Positions 11,442-24,276 of a stretch of 64,000 nucleotides of DNA are shown one piece after another (positions within the stretch are counted from its first letter, which is position 1; each line of letters begins with the position of its first letter). Location of the stretch: the NCBI GenBank assembly GCA_028671895.1, contig CM053796.1, forward strand, positions 34,284,860 to 34,348,859. The letters are read 5' to 3'. Below the pieces are notes generated by a model, which worked only from the letters and a program-made list of their open reading frames with translations, was not told the origin of the DNA and searched no databases. The translations under genes and the position numbers were made by a program. The stretch is from Oenanthe sinensis. Lineage: Eukaryota > Streptophyta > Magnoliopsida > Apiales > Apiaceae.

Positions 11442-13362
11442 AATATTACATAATCCCATCTTACATGGTTCTCAAAATTCAGATTTCCTAATGCACTCGG
11501 GGCTTTGATTTTTCCCATTTATGGCCAAGGAGAACTGCCTCAAGCGTTCTGCCGTCGTGCTGCAGTGAAAGGTTGTCTGTATGTAAGTCCCATCAATTCT
11601 TTTTCATATTTGCCTCTTTCAGTTGGGGAAGGAGTTGTGTAGCTCTACTGCCTAGGTAGTTGTTGGTAACTTGGTACCGCAACATGGCTAAGCCTGAGAT
11701 TTTAAGTATGCAGTGCCACTCGTTTAATCTCCTTACCTACATATGAATTTGGCCTCTTTTAGTATTCAAAAATGTATTTCAATATAAAATACACTGGAAC
11801 TGTTTGTGTGTGTGTTTGTCTGCATTTACATTGTGAGTTTCTTTCATACAGGTTCTTCGAATGCCTGTGGTTGCGCTGCTTTTAGATGAGGTGTGTTTAT
11901 CTTGTACCCAACTTGCATTACAAACATTTTTTGCCTATGGGACAAGCAGAATCCATGTTTGTCACGAATTTTTCCTAGGTCAGTGATAGTTACAAAGGTG
12001 TTAAACTGTCTTCTGGGCAAGAGTTGTTCAGCCAAAAGCTGGTCCTGGATCCATCATTTATAGTTCCGTCAGGGTTGGCAAATTCCTCATCAGATATTCT
12101 TCAAAATAGCTCTGTTATTTTTGGCTTGAAGAATATTAACCAAAAGGTGGCTAGAGGAATCTGCATTGCAAAGACCCCTTTGAAGCCAGATGTATCCAGC
12201 TGTCTGGTGTTTTTTCCTCCTAGATGTGAGATCGATATCCTATCTAAATTGAAGTTTTTTAAGATTGAGATGGCTTATTAGTTGATTCTGTTTCTCTGTA
12301 GCTCTGTGTCCTGAGCAGGTGTCAGCCCTCCGAGTTCTCCAGCTTGCTAGCAATATTGCTGTTTGCCCTTCTGGCACGTGAGATACTCTTCTCTCTCAGC
12401 TGAACTATCTTGTTGCTATTACTGGTAGAATATGCTATCAGTACAGAATTTTGAATCTAAAGACACTAAATTTGTTACAAGCAAAATACTATACAAATTT
12501 CCGCAATAATTGATTACGTACACCAGTTAAGTTAGATTTTGTTTGTCACTTCAGGTTCGTGTTCCACATTTCAGCTTTGTGTGGGGATGCCAATGAAGGG
12601 AAAAAGTTACTTAATGCAGCTGTAAATGCCCTTTTTCCGGTACATAGTATAAGCACCATAAATATTTCTACAGAGGAAAATGGAAATTCAGCAGAAATCC
12701 AGCCCACATTACTCTGGCATGCATTCTATATACAAGAACTGTCTATGGTTAGACCCTCCCCTCATATTTGTATATGTTGTGTGCATGGTCATATACGTGT
12801 CAATATTTCAGTGTCTGCTTTTTATAACCACTTTTTTTATAGTTATTTTTTAAATCAATATGTATGTATCTGTTTGTGGTATGGCTGTAGTGTAAACAAT
12901 TATACACTATCTTAAGTCTTTCACAATGTATATTGTCTAAATCTGCCATAGGAACAAGTCAATATCTTAGCTTTCTTCATTTAATGCAACATTTTTTTGT
13001 TTCGTATCCTTTTTTAAGGGTTCGGTTGGATCTATCTGTTCTATGCCTATGCCAGATATGAATCTTAACTACAATGATGCCATTGAAGCTACTGCAAAGG
13101 CGAGTTTCTTAAGAATATGTTCTTTAAAAACCTCTCTGACTTGATCGTGCATTCTACTTTGGAAGCTCTCTCTTTCAGACATGTTATGGACATCCTGGTT
13201 TTCATATCTTAATGGCTCACCATATCTATTACTTTACCAAATACTGCAGATTTATCAGATGATGTATCATTGTATCCTAATGAAGAATTCTTCCCGGAGA
13301 CAATCACATCTGAAATTCCTGAGGACGATGATGATATCGATACAGAGACAGAGCCTCGGTAG
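9826..13362 (+). CDS. REP: Rab escort protein (REP / GDI family), first exon damaged
   Basis: REP presents newly made Rab GTPases to Rab geranylgeranyltransferase in the cytosol. Exons are about 9826-10449, then 11158-11280, 11483-11582, 11852-11890, 11979-12225, 12302-12377, 12555-12747, 13019-13103 and 13250-13362 (TAG). Exons 2-9 are phase-consistent and contain family motifs: ILYAIAMADCDQD, ALYHSSVGRFPNA, IYGQGELPQAFCRR, RVLQLASNIAVC and LYPNEEFFPET, with an acidic C-terminus. Exon 1 shows three lesions. The ATG at 9826 (MSEEET) is out of frame with IEPTTFDLIVV. The GTGLPES-like dinucleotide-fold loop is missing, because V-T-G runs straight into LHLDPN. A 5-base TTTTG-type duplication near 10125-10140 shifts the frame after VLFC. 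Either this copy is a pseudogene, it uses another start, or the assembly is wrong here. Confidence 0.82.
11413..11440. repeat. (TCTA)n/(TA)n microsatellite in REP intron 2
   Basis: Six or so TCTA units followed by TA units. Confidence 0.8.
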
Positions 13363-13611
13363 TCTGGTATGTGGCTCCTGAATTTTAGGATATCGATTGT
13401 TTCTTCATTTTTTTAATGTTACCAAATAAGAGAGACTTATTTAAATAGATATAAGATCAACTGATGCGTGGCAACTACAATTCTACTTTCTAGTAAATCT
13501 GCAATCCCCCCCAAAAAAAAACATATATATGTAACGACATTTATTAATGTATATATGACTTGTAATGTTAATATTATTTAACGAGAAAAACAGAAATGAA
13601 GTGGATTTAAT

Positions 13612-13797
13612 CTCTGTTACCCGGACTCTTTGTTTTGCCTTGAGCACCCGTATCGGACACTTGACTCTTGGACATGGGTATGGACTCTTGGACACTTATT
13701 TCAAGCCAAAAACATGTAAAATTTTCAGAAATTTACCGAGTTCGACACTTGGACACGTATCCATGTTGGACACTTTCAGCCGAGTCCGGGTAACATA
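13612..13797. mobile_element. MITE with TGTTACCCGGACTC ends and 9-bp target-site duplication
   Basis: The termini TGTTACCCGGACTC and GAGTCCGGGTAACA are perfectly inverted. The element is flanked on both sides by the 9-mer GGATTTAAT (13603-13611 and 13798-13806). A 9-bp duplication points to a Mutator-type mobilising enzyme. A second, diverged copy lies at about 40029-40210 in the opposite orientation. Confidence 0.75.
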
Positions 13798-14782
13798 GGA
13801 TTTAATTGAACACCCTCCACAATGCTCCGAGCCCTATATATATGCGATAAGTAGTAGTATCAGTAATTGATAACAGAGAATCAGTAGAGACAAAAAGAAC
13901 GTTCCTTTTTATGATATTTGTGCATTGGTTATTACAGGATAGCAAGGCGCTGAGTATATTTTTTACATTTAAGAGGTTGAAGAGATTCTTATGAAGAAAG
14001 AGTAGAGAGGAAATTGAGGGGGCATGCCCTAGAAGTGTATCTGAATGTTGATGATACGAAAAAAAAGTGAAGTACAAATATCGACCCTTTGTTGTTTCCT
14101 CTTTTACACAGGAAAGTGATTATTGTTAAAGTTAGATCACATTCTTTGACGACTTGATTGAGGGATTACATTTTAGACGACTTGATTGATTTATGTATAG
14201 GCACAACGATGAGGCTTTTTCGGTTGAACATTATGTAAATCCACAATCTGTATATCTGTATAAACTTTGAATTCCTAATGAGAATATTTCCTGCTTGAAG
14301 TTCTGTCCCTTGCTTGAAACTCTTAAGTCTTAACCAAGTCCATTTATTACTGGAAATTACAATACATATGGCATGTTTCACATTTGTTACCTATTTTTGA
14401 CCATTTATATGTATTACATATTTCATCCTGTACTTCCTTTTAGCACTTGAAAGATGGATATTTTTTTTCAGTCTTGATTAGTTTAGTTTGGCAGAGTGTT
14501 TTGCGTATATATTTCATTGATTTAGTCAAGAAGTTGCTAGAGCTTGTTTCTTCCTCATAGATCAGTCATTCCAGAAGCTAATTTTTACAGTTCACAGAAT
14601 CCTGCACCGCTTAATAATGATATTTGTATACTCATCTATGAATATAAATCCTCCTGGAATTACTTTAGTTACTTTTACATCTGGGTTAATGTTGATCGGG
14701 ACTTTGTTGACATTTAGTTGGATAGTGATTATGTTTCCTGTATCTTCTTGTAAACACCATACCAGAGTATGGTTGGCTAGTA

Positions 14783-14972
14783 CTCCCTCCATCCTATCCA
14801 TTTCTTAATACTTTCCTTTTTAAGATGTTCCATCCATTTCTTAATATAACATATTTTTCTTCACAAATTTTAGTAGGTCCCACCATTTTACATACATTTT
14901 CTACTCTTTTCTGCACTTCTCTTCGAATTCCGTGCCCACCCAAATTCTAACAAATGGGTGGGATGGATGTAG
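14783..14972. mobile_element. Stowaway MITE
   Basis: The left end CTCCCTCCATCC after TA (14781-14782) and the right end GGGATGGATGTAG before TA (14973-14974) are inverted. The element is 190 bp with no coding capacity. Confidence 0.75.
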
Positions 14973-14974
14973 TA

Positions 14975-17549
14975 AATAAGCTCCACGGATCCTCTCCTGA
15001 TAGGTTCCTGTTGATGTCTTCCTTCTCTTTAGGTAAACATATCTTTCTCTCACTCCCAACATTGAAATGTGGCCTCTGAAAAATGTGTCCGGCACCGGGC
15101 TTGCCCGTACAATTGTATGTGAATCGGTTCTAGACAAACTGTGTCTGGGATAGAGGAATTGGTTGATGATCCTTCGACTTGGTTGATCGATTTCATTTGA
15201 TGATACTTTCTTACTGGGGACAGATAAGTTTCTCTCTTGTCCTGGGAGAGAGAATTTGGCCTTTAAATGATATAGTCAAGCAACCAATGGGCTTGCCAGT
15301 ATAATTTTATATGAGACGGTTGTAGATAAATTGGTTGATGATACTTTAACTTTGTTTTGAGGAAGGGATTAATATGAGATTGGCCGCTTAATTGGTTGGG
15401 ATTGTAAAGATCTTGCTTCACTCTTTGCAATATGAAATATAAGATGCTTGAAGGGACTTCATTTTCGGAACCTAAATCGTGCTATACAGATGGAGAAACT
15501 CCGTACACATTACTGGATATAGAAAATGAGACATAGGATCCAAAGATCCACTCGATCAGGTGTCCTATTTATTCCTGCTATAAATAGGATTCTCACGATG
15601 TCAGGAGGCAGGGTTTGATTGCAGCAGCTCACGTCGACCCTGCCTTTAGGGCTAACCAACTTGACAGGACCTGTATATGAAAGATGGCTCAGGATGTTGT
15701 TGCTGGATAGGTCACAGGAGAGATGAGGTTCTTTGGACTTCAGCCACCATTCTCGAGGATATATATTTTGGACTACAGAATGACACAAAGGTATATATAT
15801 TATTTGATTACCTTTCATAGTTAGCTTTTGGCTTAAATATATTATGTTCAGATCTTCCCTTCTATGTCCTTCATTTCTTGATATATTTTATTCCAGAATA
15901 TAATTTGGTTCGTTCTATTTTTTCCTCACAAGGATGATTATATTTGCTCATAGATACTGATATAGAAAGAACTATATATTCAAAGACAGAAACATAAGAA
16001 GCAAGTTATCTTAAACGTAAAGACTAAAATGTAAGTTACTTGTATAGTACTTAAATCAATTCAATATATGAAGAACTTTATATTGTTAAGGTATCGAATA
16101 AAAGAAACTGCTTGATGCAATGTTATTGCATTGTTCTGTTTTATTCCAGTTCCACAGGTTGTTAACTAAAAGTATATATTGCTTCCTTCTGAGTGAAATT
16201 TTGTGGCTTGCTAGCGTATATATTAATTTACATCTGTACAGATTTTAAAAAATCTAGATGTTAATTTAGTTTTTGATTTCCGCAGCATATGATGTTGGCA
16301 TACATATTCCAGCCTCATATGTAGGGAGAAATGGCAAGAGGATGACATGAAGGACGAGCAAGCAATTCTGACTTTAATTTGAGCTCTTTTGGCACATGAT
16401 TGTCTTCAATTAGGTTGCGGAGAAGGGCACATTTAGTTCTGGGAACTGTCTCTTTGTAGACAGGTCGCTTGATGATGCTTTGCTATGGATTAGAGTAATC
16501 TGGTACTCCAGTTTTTTTGTAATGTATTAAGGTGTTGGTTTGGTGATAGATCGAAGCAATCAGGTGCTGTGTTCCGATGGATTTAGGTTCCCCAAAGTTG
16601 TGTAAATGATGAATGAGTTGTATAAAATATGAATGGTTATCACTTATCATGAGTCGAGCAGTTGTTTCCTCAGTGTGCGTTAGTCAATATTTCATTCTAT
16701 ATTTTGGTCTATGTTTCATATTATTATATTTTATGTATTTATGCAACAGCCCTAATCAGTGTGGTAACACATTTACCTATAGACGTGGACTATTTGTGAC
16801 TTTGTTCTGTCTTAATATTTTCTAATCTTATTTTATTATGAATTGTACAAATGATATAATTTCACAATGCTTAATAATTTACGATGTACCATAAACATTA
16901 GTTAGACGGTATATGTGAAGCACGTATTGTGTGAATTTTCATGAAATACATAAATTACATATTGTGTGAATTTTTGTTAGGCAGGTAAGTTAATCACAAA
17001 CTATGATGGTCATATATGGTCACATAAACACAACCAGTATTATAAATAGATGATTATAGATCACAAAAGGAACAAAACCTATAAAATAGGTTTAATTTTT
17101 GATATATCGGTGAAAATTAAATATTTGAATTTTAAATCCAAGATTCTTTTGGGCTTCTGGCAACTTACACTATGGACATATTCTATATAAATATTTATAA
17201 AATGAGTTCATTTTGATTATGTCAAATAAAATTATATTTTAGAATTTTAAATTCATGATATTATACAATTAATTGGATGAATTTGATTGTTCTGCTTTTA
17301 AGCATGAACCTAAGATATTAGAAGAGATTTAATGATTCAATATTTCAATATAACAAAGAATTTGTTGAGTAGAATATTAATTTTAAAAAAATTATCATAC
17401 TCTTCATGTTAGTGAATTTAGTTTTATGAAAAAACAATCAAATATATAAATAAATATTGAAAAGTTTCTAGAAATACGAAATTTATCTAAATATATTGTA
17501 AAAATATGGCATGTAATCAAATATAGTAAAAATCAAACTTTGTTAAAAA
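14975..17549. other. Gene-poor stretch, possible distal REP 3' UTR
   Basis: No coding homology was recognised. Two imperfect direct copies of a segment beginning GGCTTGCC and containing TTGGTTGATGAT lie at about 15098-15180 and 15290-15350. A short hairpin (GGCAGGG with CCCTGCC) lies at about 15607-15645. The segment after a CAG at about 16285 is GT-rich and UTR-like, so a spliced REP 3' UTR reaching about 16,600 is possible but unproven. Confidence 0.35.
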
Positions 17550-17859
17550 GATTCTTTAGTGAAAAGACTAAGGATGAGTGTGTTATAATGGGATTAATTT
17601 GCTGGGGGCTTTGGCACAAACGAAGTAAGTGGGTATGAGAACGGGTAAGTCAGTCAGTTTTTGGAGTGAAAGTAATGGCATGCAATTTGTTGACAGATTG
17701 GAAGAAAATGAAGTCTAAGAATGTTCGCTTACGATCACAACAGTCGGTGAGTGCTCATGTGTGGTGTAAACCACCTGAAGGTGGATAAAAATTAATGTGG
17801 ATGCTGCTTGCCAACCGCGATCAAATTTCGTCGGAATTGGATGTGTTATTAGGGATGAC
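17550..17859 (+). pseudogene. Non-LTR retrotransposon RNase H-like fragment, 5' part
   Basis: The frame reads CWGLWHKRSKWV, then a TGA, then MACNLLTDWKKM, VWCKPPEGG, and after a one-base shift IKINVDAACQPRS and GIGCVIRDD. This is the linker and start of the RNase H-like domain (RVT_3 type) found at the end of plant LINEs. It carries a nonsense codon at 17,630-17,640 and a frameshift near 17,780. It stops at 17859 and continues at 19117. Confidence 0.7.
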
Positions 17860-19116
17860 TGTTGTCGAGTATCTTGGACGGTATCGTTCACAAGGAAAGA
17901 CTGGACTGTTATCAACATCAATTTTAAATATATTATTCCTTACAATTTAGAAGTATGGTGAAAAAGTTGTGAATGTGTAATCATCAACTAAATTAATCTA
18001 ATAAACAAATAAATAACTATATAATAAATATGAGAGAAGGAAATCCAGAAATAAGGGTTCTTTAATTGGCAATCATGAATGTCTAATTTGTGTCTCTCGT
18101 TTTGTTAAAAACAATCCTTCTAGTAATTATAAAATCTTCTCCCAAGATAAATTATAATGTCTACAATTATCCCTTGAAAGTCACTCTCATGGTCAAACAA
18201 AGTATATCCATAGACTATTATGCACCAAGAATTATAAGTCTTACAATTTGCATATCAATCTCCCGATCTAATAATTAAATTGTGTCTATCATATCATGTA
18301 CTAGAATTATAACTCTTCCCCCGATTCATTAATAACCCCTACAAATTCAATTAAAAGTTAGTTACTCGTATAAAACTCTCAATGACAAATAAGCAAACTA
18401 AGAGAAATCACAATATAATCAAACAAACATAATAAACCAACGAATACTACCAAATTCCCGGATTAAATGATTAGCTACTCATGATATATATATATATATA
18501 TATATATATAACAAAAACCATGAGTATAAGAGTTTAAGTACAAAGAATACAACTTGAAGAAATCTTTTGAAATCCGGATGAATCTCTTCACTCCTTCCTT
18601 CAATCTCCCTCTCAAAGTGTTTCTCTCCCTTTTCTCTCAATGGTATTATATATGTCTCTAATAATATAAAACTCTAATATATAAGAGTTTTAATGTTTTA
18701 CAAGGAAAAACATGCAATTTCCTATAATGAGTTGAATTGTAATGTTGAAATTCGTACTCGGCTGTCCAGGTCTATTTCTGGACTGCTTTAGTTGAGATAT
18801 GTATGTTGGACCACCTCTGAATTATATATATTTCTATTATTGATGTAAAATCGCTCAATTCTGACTTCTAGAACTTAAGTTATGGTCCAAATAGTGATTG
18901 TTGTGTAAACAGTCCATTAAACCCGAATTTCCTTCTAATTTATCTCTAAATTAGAGTTTTTATTCTCCAATTCTTCCAAATTTAAGATTTCTTTATTTAC
19001 TATGATAAAACATTATACTCTAATTAATAAATGTGCAATTATGTACAAAATACTAGAAATATGAGAATAAAATCCAATTATATATATATATACACACACA
19101 CACACATACTCTATCA
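17860..19116. mobile_element. Probable solo LTR inserted in the RNase H relic
   Basis: The 1,257-bp insertion begins TGTTG and ends CTATCA (TG...CA). It is flanked by ATGAC (17855-17859) and ACGAC (19117-19121), a 5-bp target-site duplication with one mismatch. Removing it restores the RNase H reading GCVIRDD-RGRFLRARN. It has no internal coding region. Size, ends and duplication fit a solo LTR. Its family is unknown. It contains (TA)n at about 18485-18511 and a TA/CA repeat near its right end. Confidence 0.6.
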
Positions 19117-19250
19117 ACGACAGAGGACGTTTCTTGCGAGCTCGTAATAATGTGGTACCAGGTAACATGCAGTCAAGGGAGGCTGAGGCTTCGAGTTTGA
19201 TGCTAATCTACGTCCACGGTGGACGCAGTAAATGGAAGAGTATGTAAATT
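19117..19250 (+). pseudogene. Non-LTR retrotransposon RNase H-like fragment, 3' part
   Basis: It reads RGRFLRARNNVVPG and QSREAEASSLM, the continuation of the RNase H-like domain at 17550-17859 after the inserted LTR-like sequence. The similarity fades after about 19,250. Confidence 0.65.
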
Positions 19251-19784
19251 ATATTAAACACTTTGAGTAAGTGTTAGTTGTTTTTGTGCATATGTCTGCG
19301 AATATGGTAGGCTCGTTCGTTAGCAAGGGCCACGTATTACAGGAGTGGTACCATACTGCTCTAGATTTTATTGCTTGTAATCTTATTTTTGAAAATTTTT
19401 AATGCAAGTAAGATATTTTTTAAAAAAAAATTCAAACTTTGTTTCATTTACATTTGTTAAAAGAGTTATAGTTGTGTGTGGTTAACTCTGATATTAAAAT
19501 TTTAATATTTTGTTTCAATTGAATTGCAAAAATTGTATATTTATAAAATAAATTTAAAATAATATTTTTGTAATAAAAAATTAAAATAGATTGCCGAAGG
19601 CATAAACATAAGAAGAATAAATGGTGAAAATCAAAATTCAAAAAATTACCAAACACAATCCCTAGAATATTCATCAACCCTAGTTTAATACTTCAACAAT
19701 AATTAGGCGGGAAAATTCATAGAACACCGCCATAGTTTGTCTTGTCTACGCCATCCGATCACATCTATGATCTATCTCTATACA

Positions 19785-22700
19785 ATGAACGTCGCAGATG
19801 ATCGGAAAGTTGTTCCGTCGTCGGAAATTGCTCACCGGACCAAGCTTCGTCAGCGGTGTGAGTTAGCCACCGTTCTCAATTTCTTAACCGTAAGTTTTTT
19901 TTATATATAAATATCAAAATCTCTAGTAGTCTAGTTGTATGTATCTAAATGATTAAGAAATGAGTTGTGTTTGTGTTTATTTGCCTATTTGATTGATGTG
20001 TGTGTGTGTGTGTGTGTTTTGATTAGGTGTTTGAGCCGTTGGTAAAGAGCAAAATCAAAGCAACCGCTGAAGATGTTGAGATGGCGATTATCGAGCCCAA
20101 TGATTTGCTCTCTAAGCTTCACATTATGCTGTTGAAGGTATATGTTTATTTATTTACGGTTGAGAACCAATGTTGTGCACTTTCAATAATTTGTCGAGGA
20201 ATATATATAAAAATTCTGGGGAACAATTGTCATATTTTTGTATATAATGGTTTTGTCCCGTTATTTTTATATTTATGTTTCGTTGGGATTAGTTTTGCCT
20301 AGCTGCAGTGATTGATTGGAAATTTTGTTATGATATGTTTTCTCTTTTGCAATTGCTTGCCCTTTTCTAGTGGTTGAACTTGCAAATTGTAACAACTGTG
20401 TAAGGCTTTTGGGGTTTAAGTTACTGCTATACACCCGAAGACATTTTGTGGTTATTGCAAATGCAAATTTGGATATTAGATGAAAACATCATGATGATTA
20501 TATGATGCGCTTGTTGAAAATTCTGAGGAGAAGATTTGGAAGAGTGAAAAAGAGTGTCTTTACGAATGCATGTTGCTTTAAAACATCTGTTGATTAGTTA
20601 CGTGTTTGTTTATAATGTTGTTCAAAACAGATATCTTCGCTAGGCACTCATCATTTGTTATCTGACCCTAAGTAAATATTGCAGGGTATACCACCAGTAA
20701 GTAAAAATTTAAACTGTACGGATGTTTGGGTGACTGCACTGTGTAAGAAACTGTCTGATTGGTGGCCATGGGTAAGTTAAACGTGTATGATCGTTGTCTA
20801 CTACCTTACAGACTATATTATGTTATTCATGTTATGGCGGTATTTCAATTTTTATCTGCCTTGTTCTTGGAAGGTTGCTGACGGGAATCTTCCTCTTACA
20901 GTAAATAAAGGGTAATAAGTTTCTCTTATACAGTTAAACCTCTATAAATTAATAACCTTGGGACCAGCAAATTTTATTAATTTATCGAGGTTAAATATAA
21001 ACTATCTCTATTATATCGAGACTGAAAAAATAAATTAAAAAATATTAATTTATAGAGGTTCTATTGTATCTTTAAATCTTATCCTATCGCCAGCAACATG
21101 TAGTCTGAAACATTGTTGCTTCTATGGTCTGCTTTATTGAAGGAAGGAGATATCTGAATACAAAGAACTTGAACCAACAACCCGTCTAGTGGTACTAAAA
21201 GCACTCTGTGAGATCCGACTCAAAGTACTGTACCTGACTATTCTCTTATTTGACTTTTATTTATTTGTTTGATGTAATAGAGTTTTCCTGTAAAATGGTT
21301 CATCTAATTAGTGACAACACCAATTCTTTGAGCTCTCAGCAAGGTGATGCAGTGTCTTATATTAATAATGCTGTGAAAACTGGATCTGAGGTTTCTACAT
21401 TTCGGAAAGAAAAGATATGTGGTGATGAGAAAGGGACTTCATACTGGCAAGTGTTTATTATTGTGTTAATATTTAAGTATGTTTCTGCCTATCAACATGA
21501 GTATTAAATCAACTCTTTGCTATTCGTGGTAGGCTTGATGGGGATGCTTTCATTGGTTATAGATTGTATAAGGAAGTACGCAAGTTTGAATACAAGCAAA
21601 ATGACAAGGGCAAAGGATTTCTTCCAGCTATAAATATTCAATGGGAAACACTTGCAACTAGTCTTGAAGAATTTCATAAAGTTGTGGTAAGTATAAATTA
21701 TTCTTTATTTTGGTAGGACAAACTTTAATTACTTCTATCTACTGGCAATAACAGGTTAATTTCTCATCTAGTAAAATAATGCTGGAAGTTGATGTTTGTA
21801 AGACTGTTGAAGCTAATGTTCTTCCAGTGCTTGAGAAACTACACAAGGTCAGTTTCTTGGATAGCCTGATAGTTCTAGAGCTTTATAGAACAAAGAAGCG
21901 CTACTGCGCTAGCCATTGTGAAGTTGAAATTATTAGTTATATACATTCTTTTCTTTACTCCATACTTCGTAATTGCTTGTTAACCTTTATGCCCCTAACA
22001 GAAGAGAGAAAGGGCGGTAAAGCAACAAAAAAATAAAGAAATGATTCTAAGTGATTTTCAATTTTCTGGTCGCACTCGTGCATGCCGAACTCGTACAGCC
22101 GTTTGTTACACATTTGGTATGAGATCTCTTTGATCATGTACTCTTTTAGTATCCGAACTATCATCTATCACCAATTTGGGGTTATGAACAACATAAAACG
22201 TTGTGTGTATTTTTTTATGATATATGTACATAGTTACAAAACTTATATTGTCGTTCTTTTATCTGCACAAAATTTCTAACTAAAACTCTTTAGTCCTTGT
22301 TTTACGCGTCCTTTTTTTTGGGTTTGGTAATGGGCTATAAATGTTATAGTGTTGAGATACCATAATATTTGCTCATTTACATTTTGCTTTAGTAGTGTAA
22401 TTTTTTGGTGCCAGGGAATAGTCTAGTGGGTTTTTGTTTATGAGATGCAATCTTGGCTAGTTGCTTTTTAGTATAATATTGGATCACCGTTGAGTTATGG
22501 CAGAGTAGAAAATTCCTTATCGTATGCCGATGAATTATACCTTATACCTAAAATTATACCTTATATCATATGCAGATGAATTTGACAAAAGAATTAGTGA
22601 GGCTATAAGTGTACATCAACAACAACAGACAAAGTAAGTTGAACTATGTAAATACTTTTTGGATCTTTCTTGGTTGCTTTTCTTTTTTAGGCGTGCCATG

Positions 22701-24276
22701 TTTCGCTCGCACATTTCATGGTTTTATGTTGTGTGGTATTAAACTTCCATGTTGGCATAAAACACTCGTACATGACTACTTATAATATTCTAAATATTAC
22801 TCTTTCTTTTAAATTTATTTCATTTTTGTGAATATAATTTTTTTTTGAGATCTGGGTATCCCTTTGAGTCAAATTCTACAACCAATTATTTGTTATCCTG
22901 AAGATAATCATATTTAGATATCTCTAGAAATATTATGTAGAGTTATGTGAACATATATGTCAATGACTCAATTTCAAAGGCCTTGACCAATTGATAGGAA
23001 TTACACTGATGCATTTACTTAAAAGAATCAATTTGATCAAGTCCCTTCTTTTTCTTAGTACTTGCTTCTTATGCATTACTGTAAACTCTGGGTATAACTA
23101 AGTCGTTAATGGTTAGTTTGTTATATACATAATTATGAGGTTGTTGAAAAGTATCTTTAATCTTGTACGAAAATTTAAATGAACGAGGGATTTTATGCAA
23201 GTATGTTATGATAATATCCAAATTACCCGTTGTCAGATACATAAAAACTTTTTAACTCGTTAATAGTTTTATAATGATTTTATCCTCTCTCCTTTTTTTT
23301 CTGGGTAAGGGTGTCAATTGCAGAAATTGAAATACTATTGTGAGTTTTTTAAAAAATTTAAATTTATGCATGTAGATATTGTCATCTTTGTAATGACTGT
23401 TGTTAGTTATCAACTTAGTCTAACTAGCTTTTGTGAATTCTCCATTAACGGCCACAAAATTCTTTTAGGTGTATTGATTTTCTATTTCTACACCATTGAT
23501 TTTTTGCTTTGAACATTTATACATGATTTAGAAAGAGGAAGATTACTAAAGAGCAGGAGGATGTAAAAAAACACAGTGATAATAAGAAAGAAACTGAAAC
23601 TGCTTCAGAAGAGAGCTCGGGATCAGAGACAAGACAAATAGAGGATAGTAAATACAGTGATAATAAAAATGGAACTAAAAGTACTTCACAAGAGAGATCT
23701 GAATCGGACATGAAATCACAAGATAATATTGTTCCAGACAGCGAAAATGAGAGCGAGAGGCATCAAGATGTTGATACTGATGACAACATGAAATCACAAG
23801 ATATTGTTTCAGATAGCGAAACTGAGAGTGAGAGGCATCAAGATGTTGATATTGATGACAACATGAAATCACAAGATATTGTTTCAGATAGCGAAACTGA
23901 GAGCAAGAGGCATCAAGACGGTGATATTGATGACAACAAGGATGTTGAGTGGGATGAAGATATAAACGATGGTAGTAGTGAGGATGGCATTGCCTCAAAC
24001 TCCTCTGACATGGAAAAAAATAAACTTAGCAACAACCAGGTTACATGTGCAGGCAGGCGAGAAGGTTTGCCCCGTAGTGAGAGAGTAGCTGGGGTTGCTA
24101 GTCCTGCTCAAGAAAATAGTAATGAAGGTGCTAAAGATAGGCCGAGGGGGAGAGTTACCCGTAAGAGCTCCCTCGAGTCATTTGTTGCCCCTGATTCTGA
24201 AGAAGCAAGCTCACCAGCAGATTCCAGTGGTAGGAGTAGCAGTGAAAACTTGTCTGATGACAGTGCCCTCAGCTGA
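19785..24276 (+). CDS. DDR4: DDT domain-containing protein, DDR4-like
   Basis: Exons: 19785-19889, 20027-20137, 20685-20771, 20874-20911, 21143-21224, 21340-21446, 21533-21686, 21755-21847, 22002-22116, 22576-22633, 23532-24276. They give 564 residues and every junction is in phase. Residues about 20-80 form a DDT-type helical domain (RQRCELATVLNFL, EPNDLLSKLHIML). WHIM-like segments follow (EPTTRLVVLKALCEI; YWLDGDAFIGYRLYKEV), then basic linker RTRACRTRT, and a long acidic Ser/Asp/Glu-rich tail (exon 11). This is the layout of plant DDR proteins, accessory subunits that bind ISWI ATPases in nuclear chromatin remodelling. Intron 6 appears to be GC-AG (TACTG|GCAAGT). The tail holds three tandem 25-26 residue repeats. 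Paralogue choice within the DDR group is less certain than the family. Confidence 0.83.
20931..21066. mobile_element. Emigrant-like MITE in DDR4 intron 4
   Basis: The left end CAGTTAAACCTCTATAAAT is inverted at the right end (ATTTATAGAGGTTCTATTG), flanked by TA (20929-20930 and 21067-21068). The terminus closely matches the Emigrant/pogo-type CAGTAAAACCTCTATAAAT. The element is 136 bp. Confidence 0.85.
23710..23937 (+). repeat. Coding minisatellite, three 75-78 bp units in DDR4
   Basis: Units 23710-23787, 23788-23862 and 23863-23937 each encode MKSQD...DSE-ES-RHQD-D-DDN. Units 2 and 3 differ at only a few bases. Unit 1 is one codon longer. Confidence 0.95.

Noticed and set aside
13081..13260. 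GC donor (AAG|GCGAGT) and the acceptor before 13180 for REP exon 8/9
   Set aside because: Both give a frame without family similarity. The GT donor at 13104 with the acceptor at 13249 restores LSDDVSLYPNEEFFPET.
15597..15660. GGCAGGG/CCCTGCC hairpin as a small RNA gene
   Set aside because: Only a 7-8 bp stem with no snoRNA or miRNA hallmarks.
23675..23998. Minus-strand frame with tandem His/Tyr-rich repeats
   Set aside because: Antisense shadow of the DDR4 coding minisatellite.
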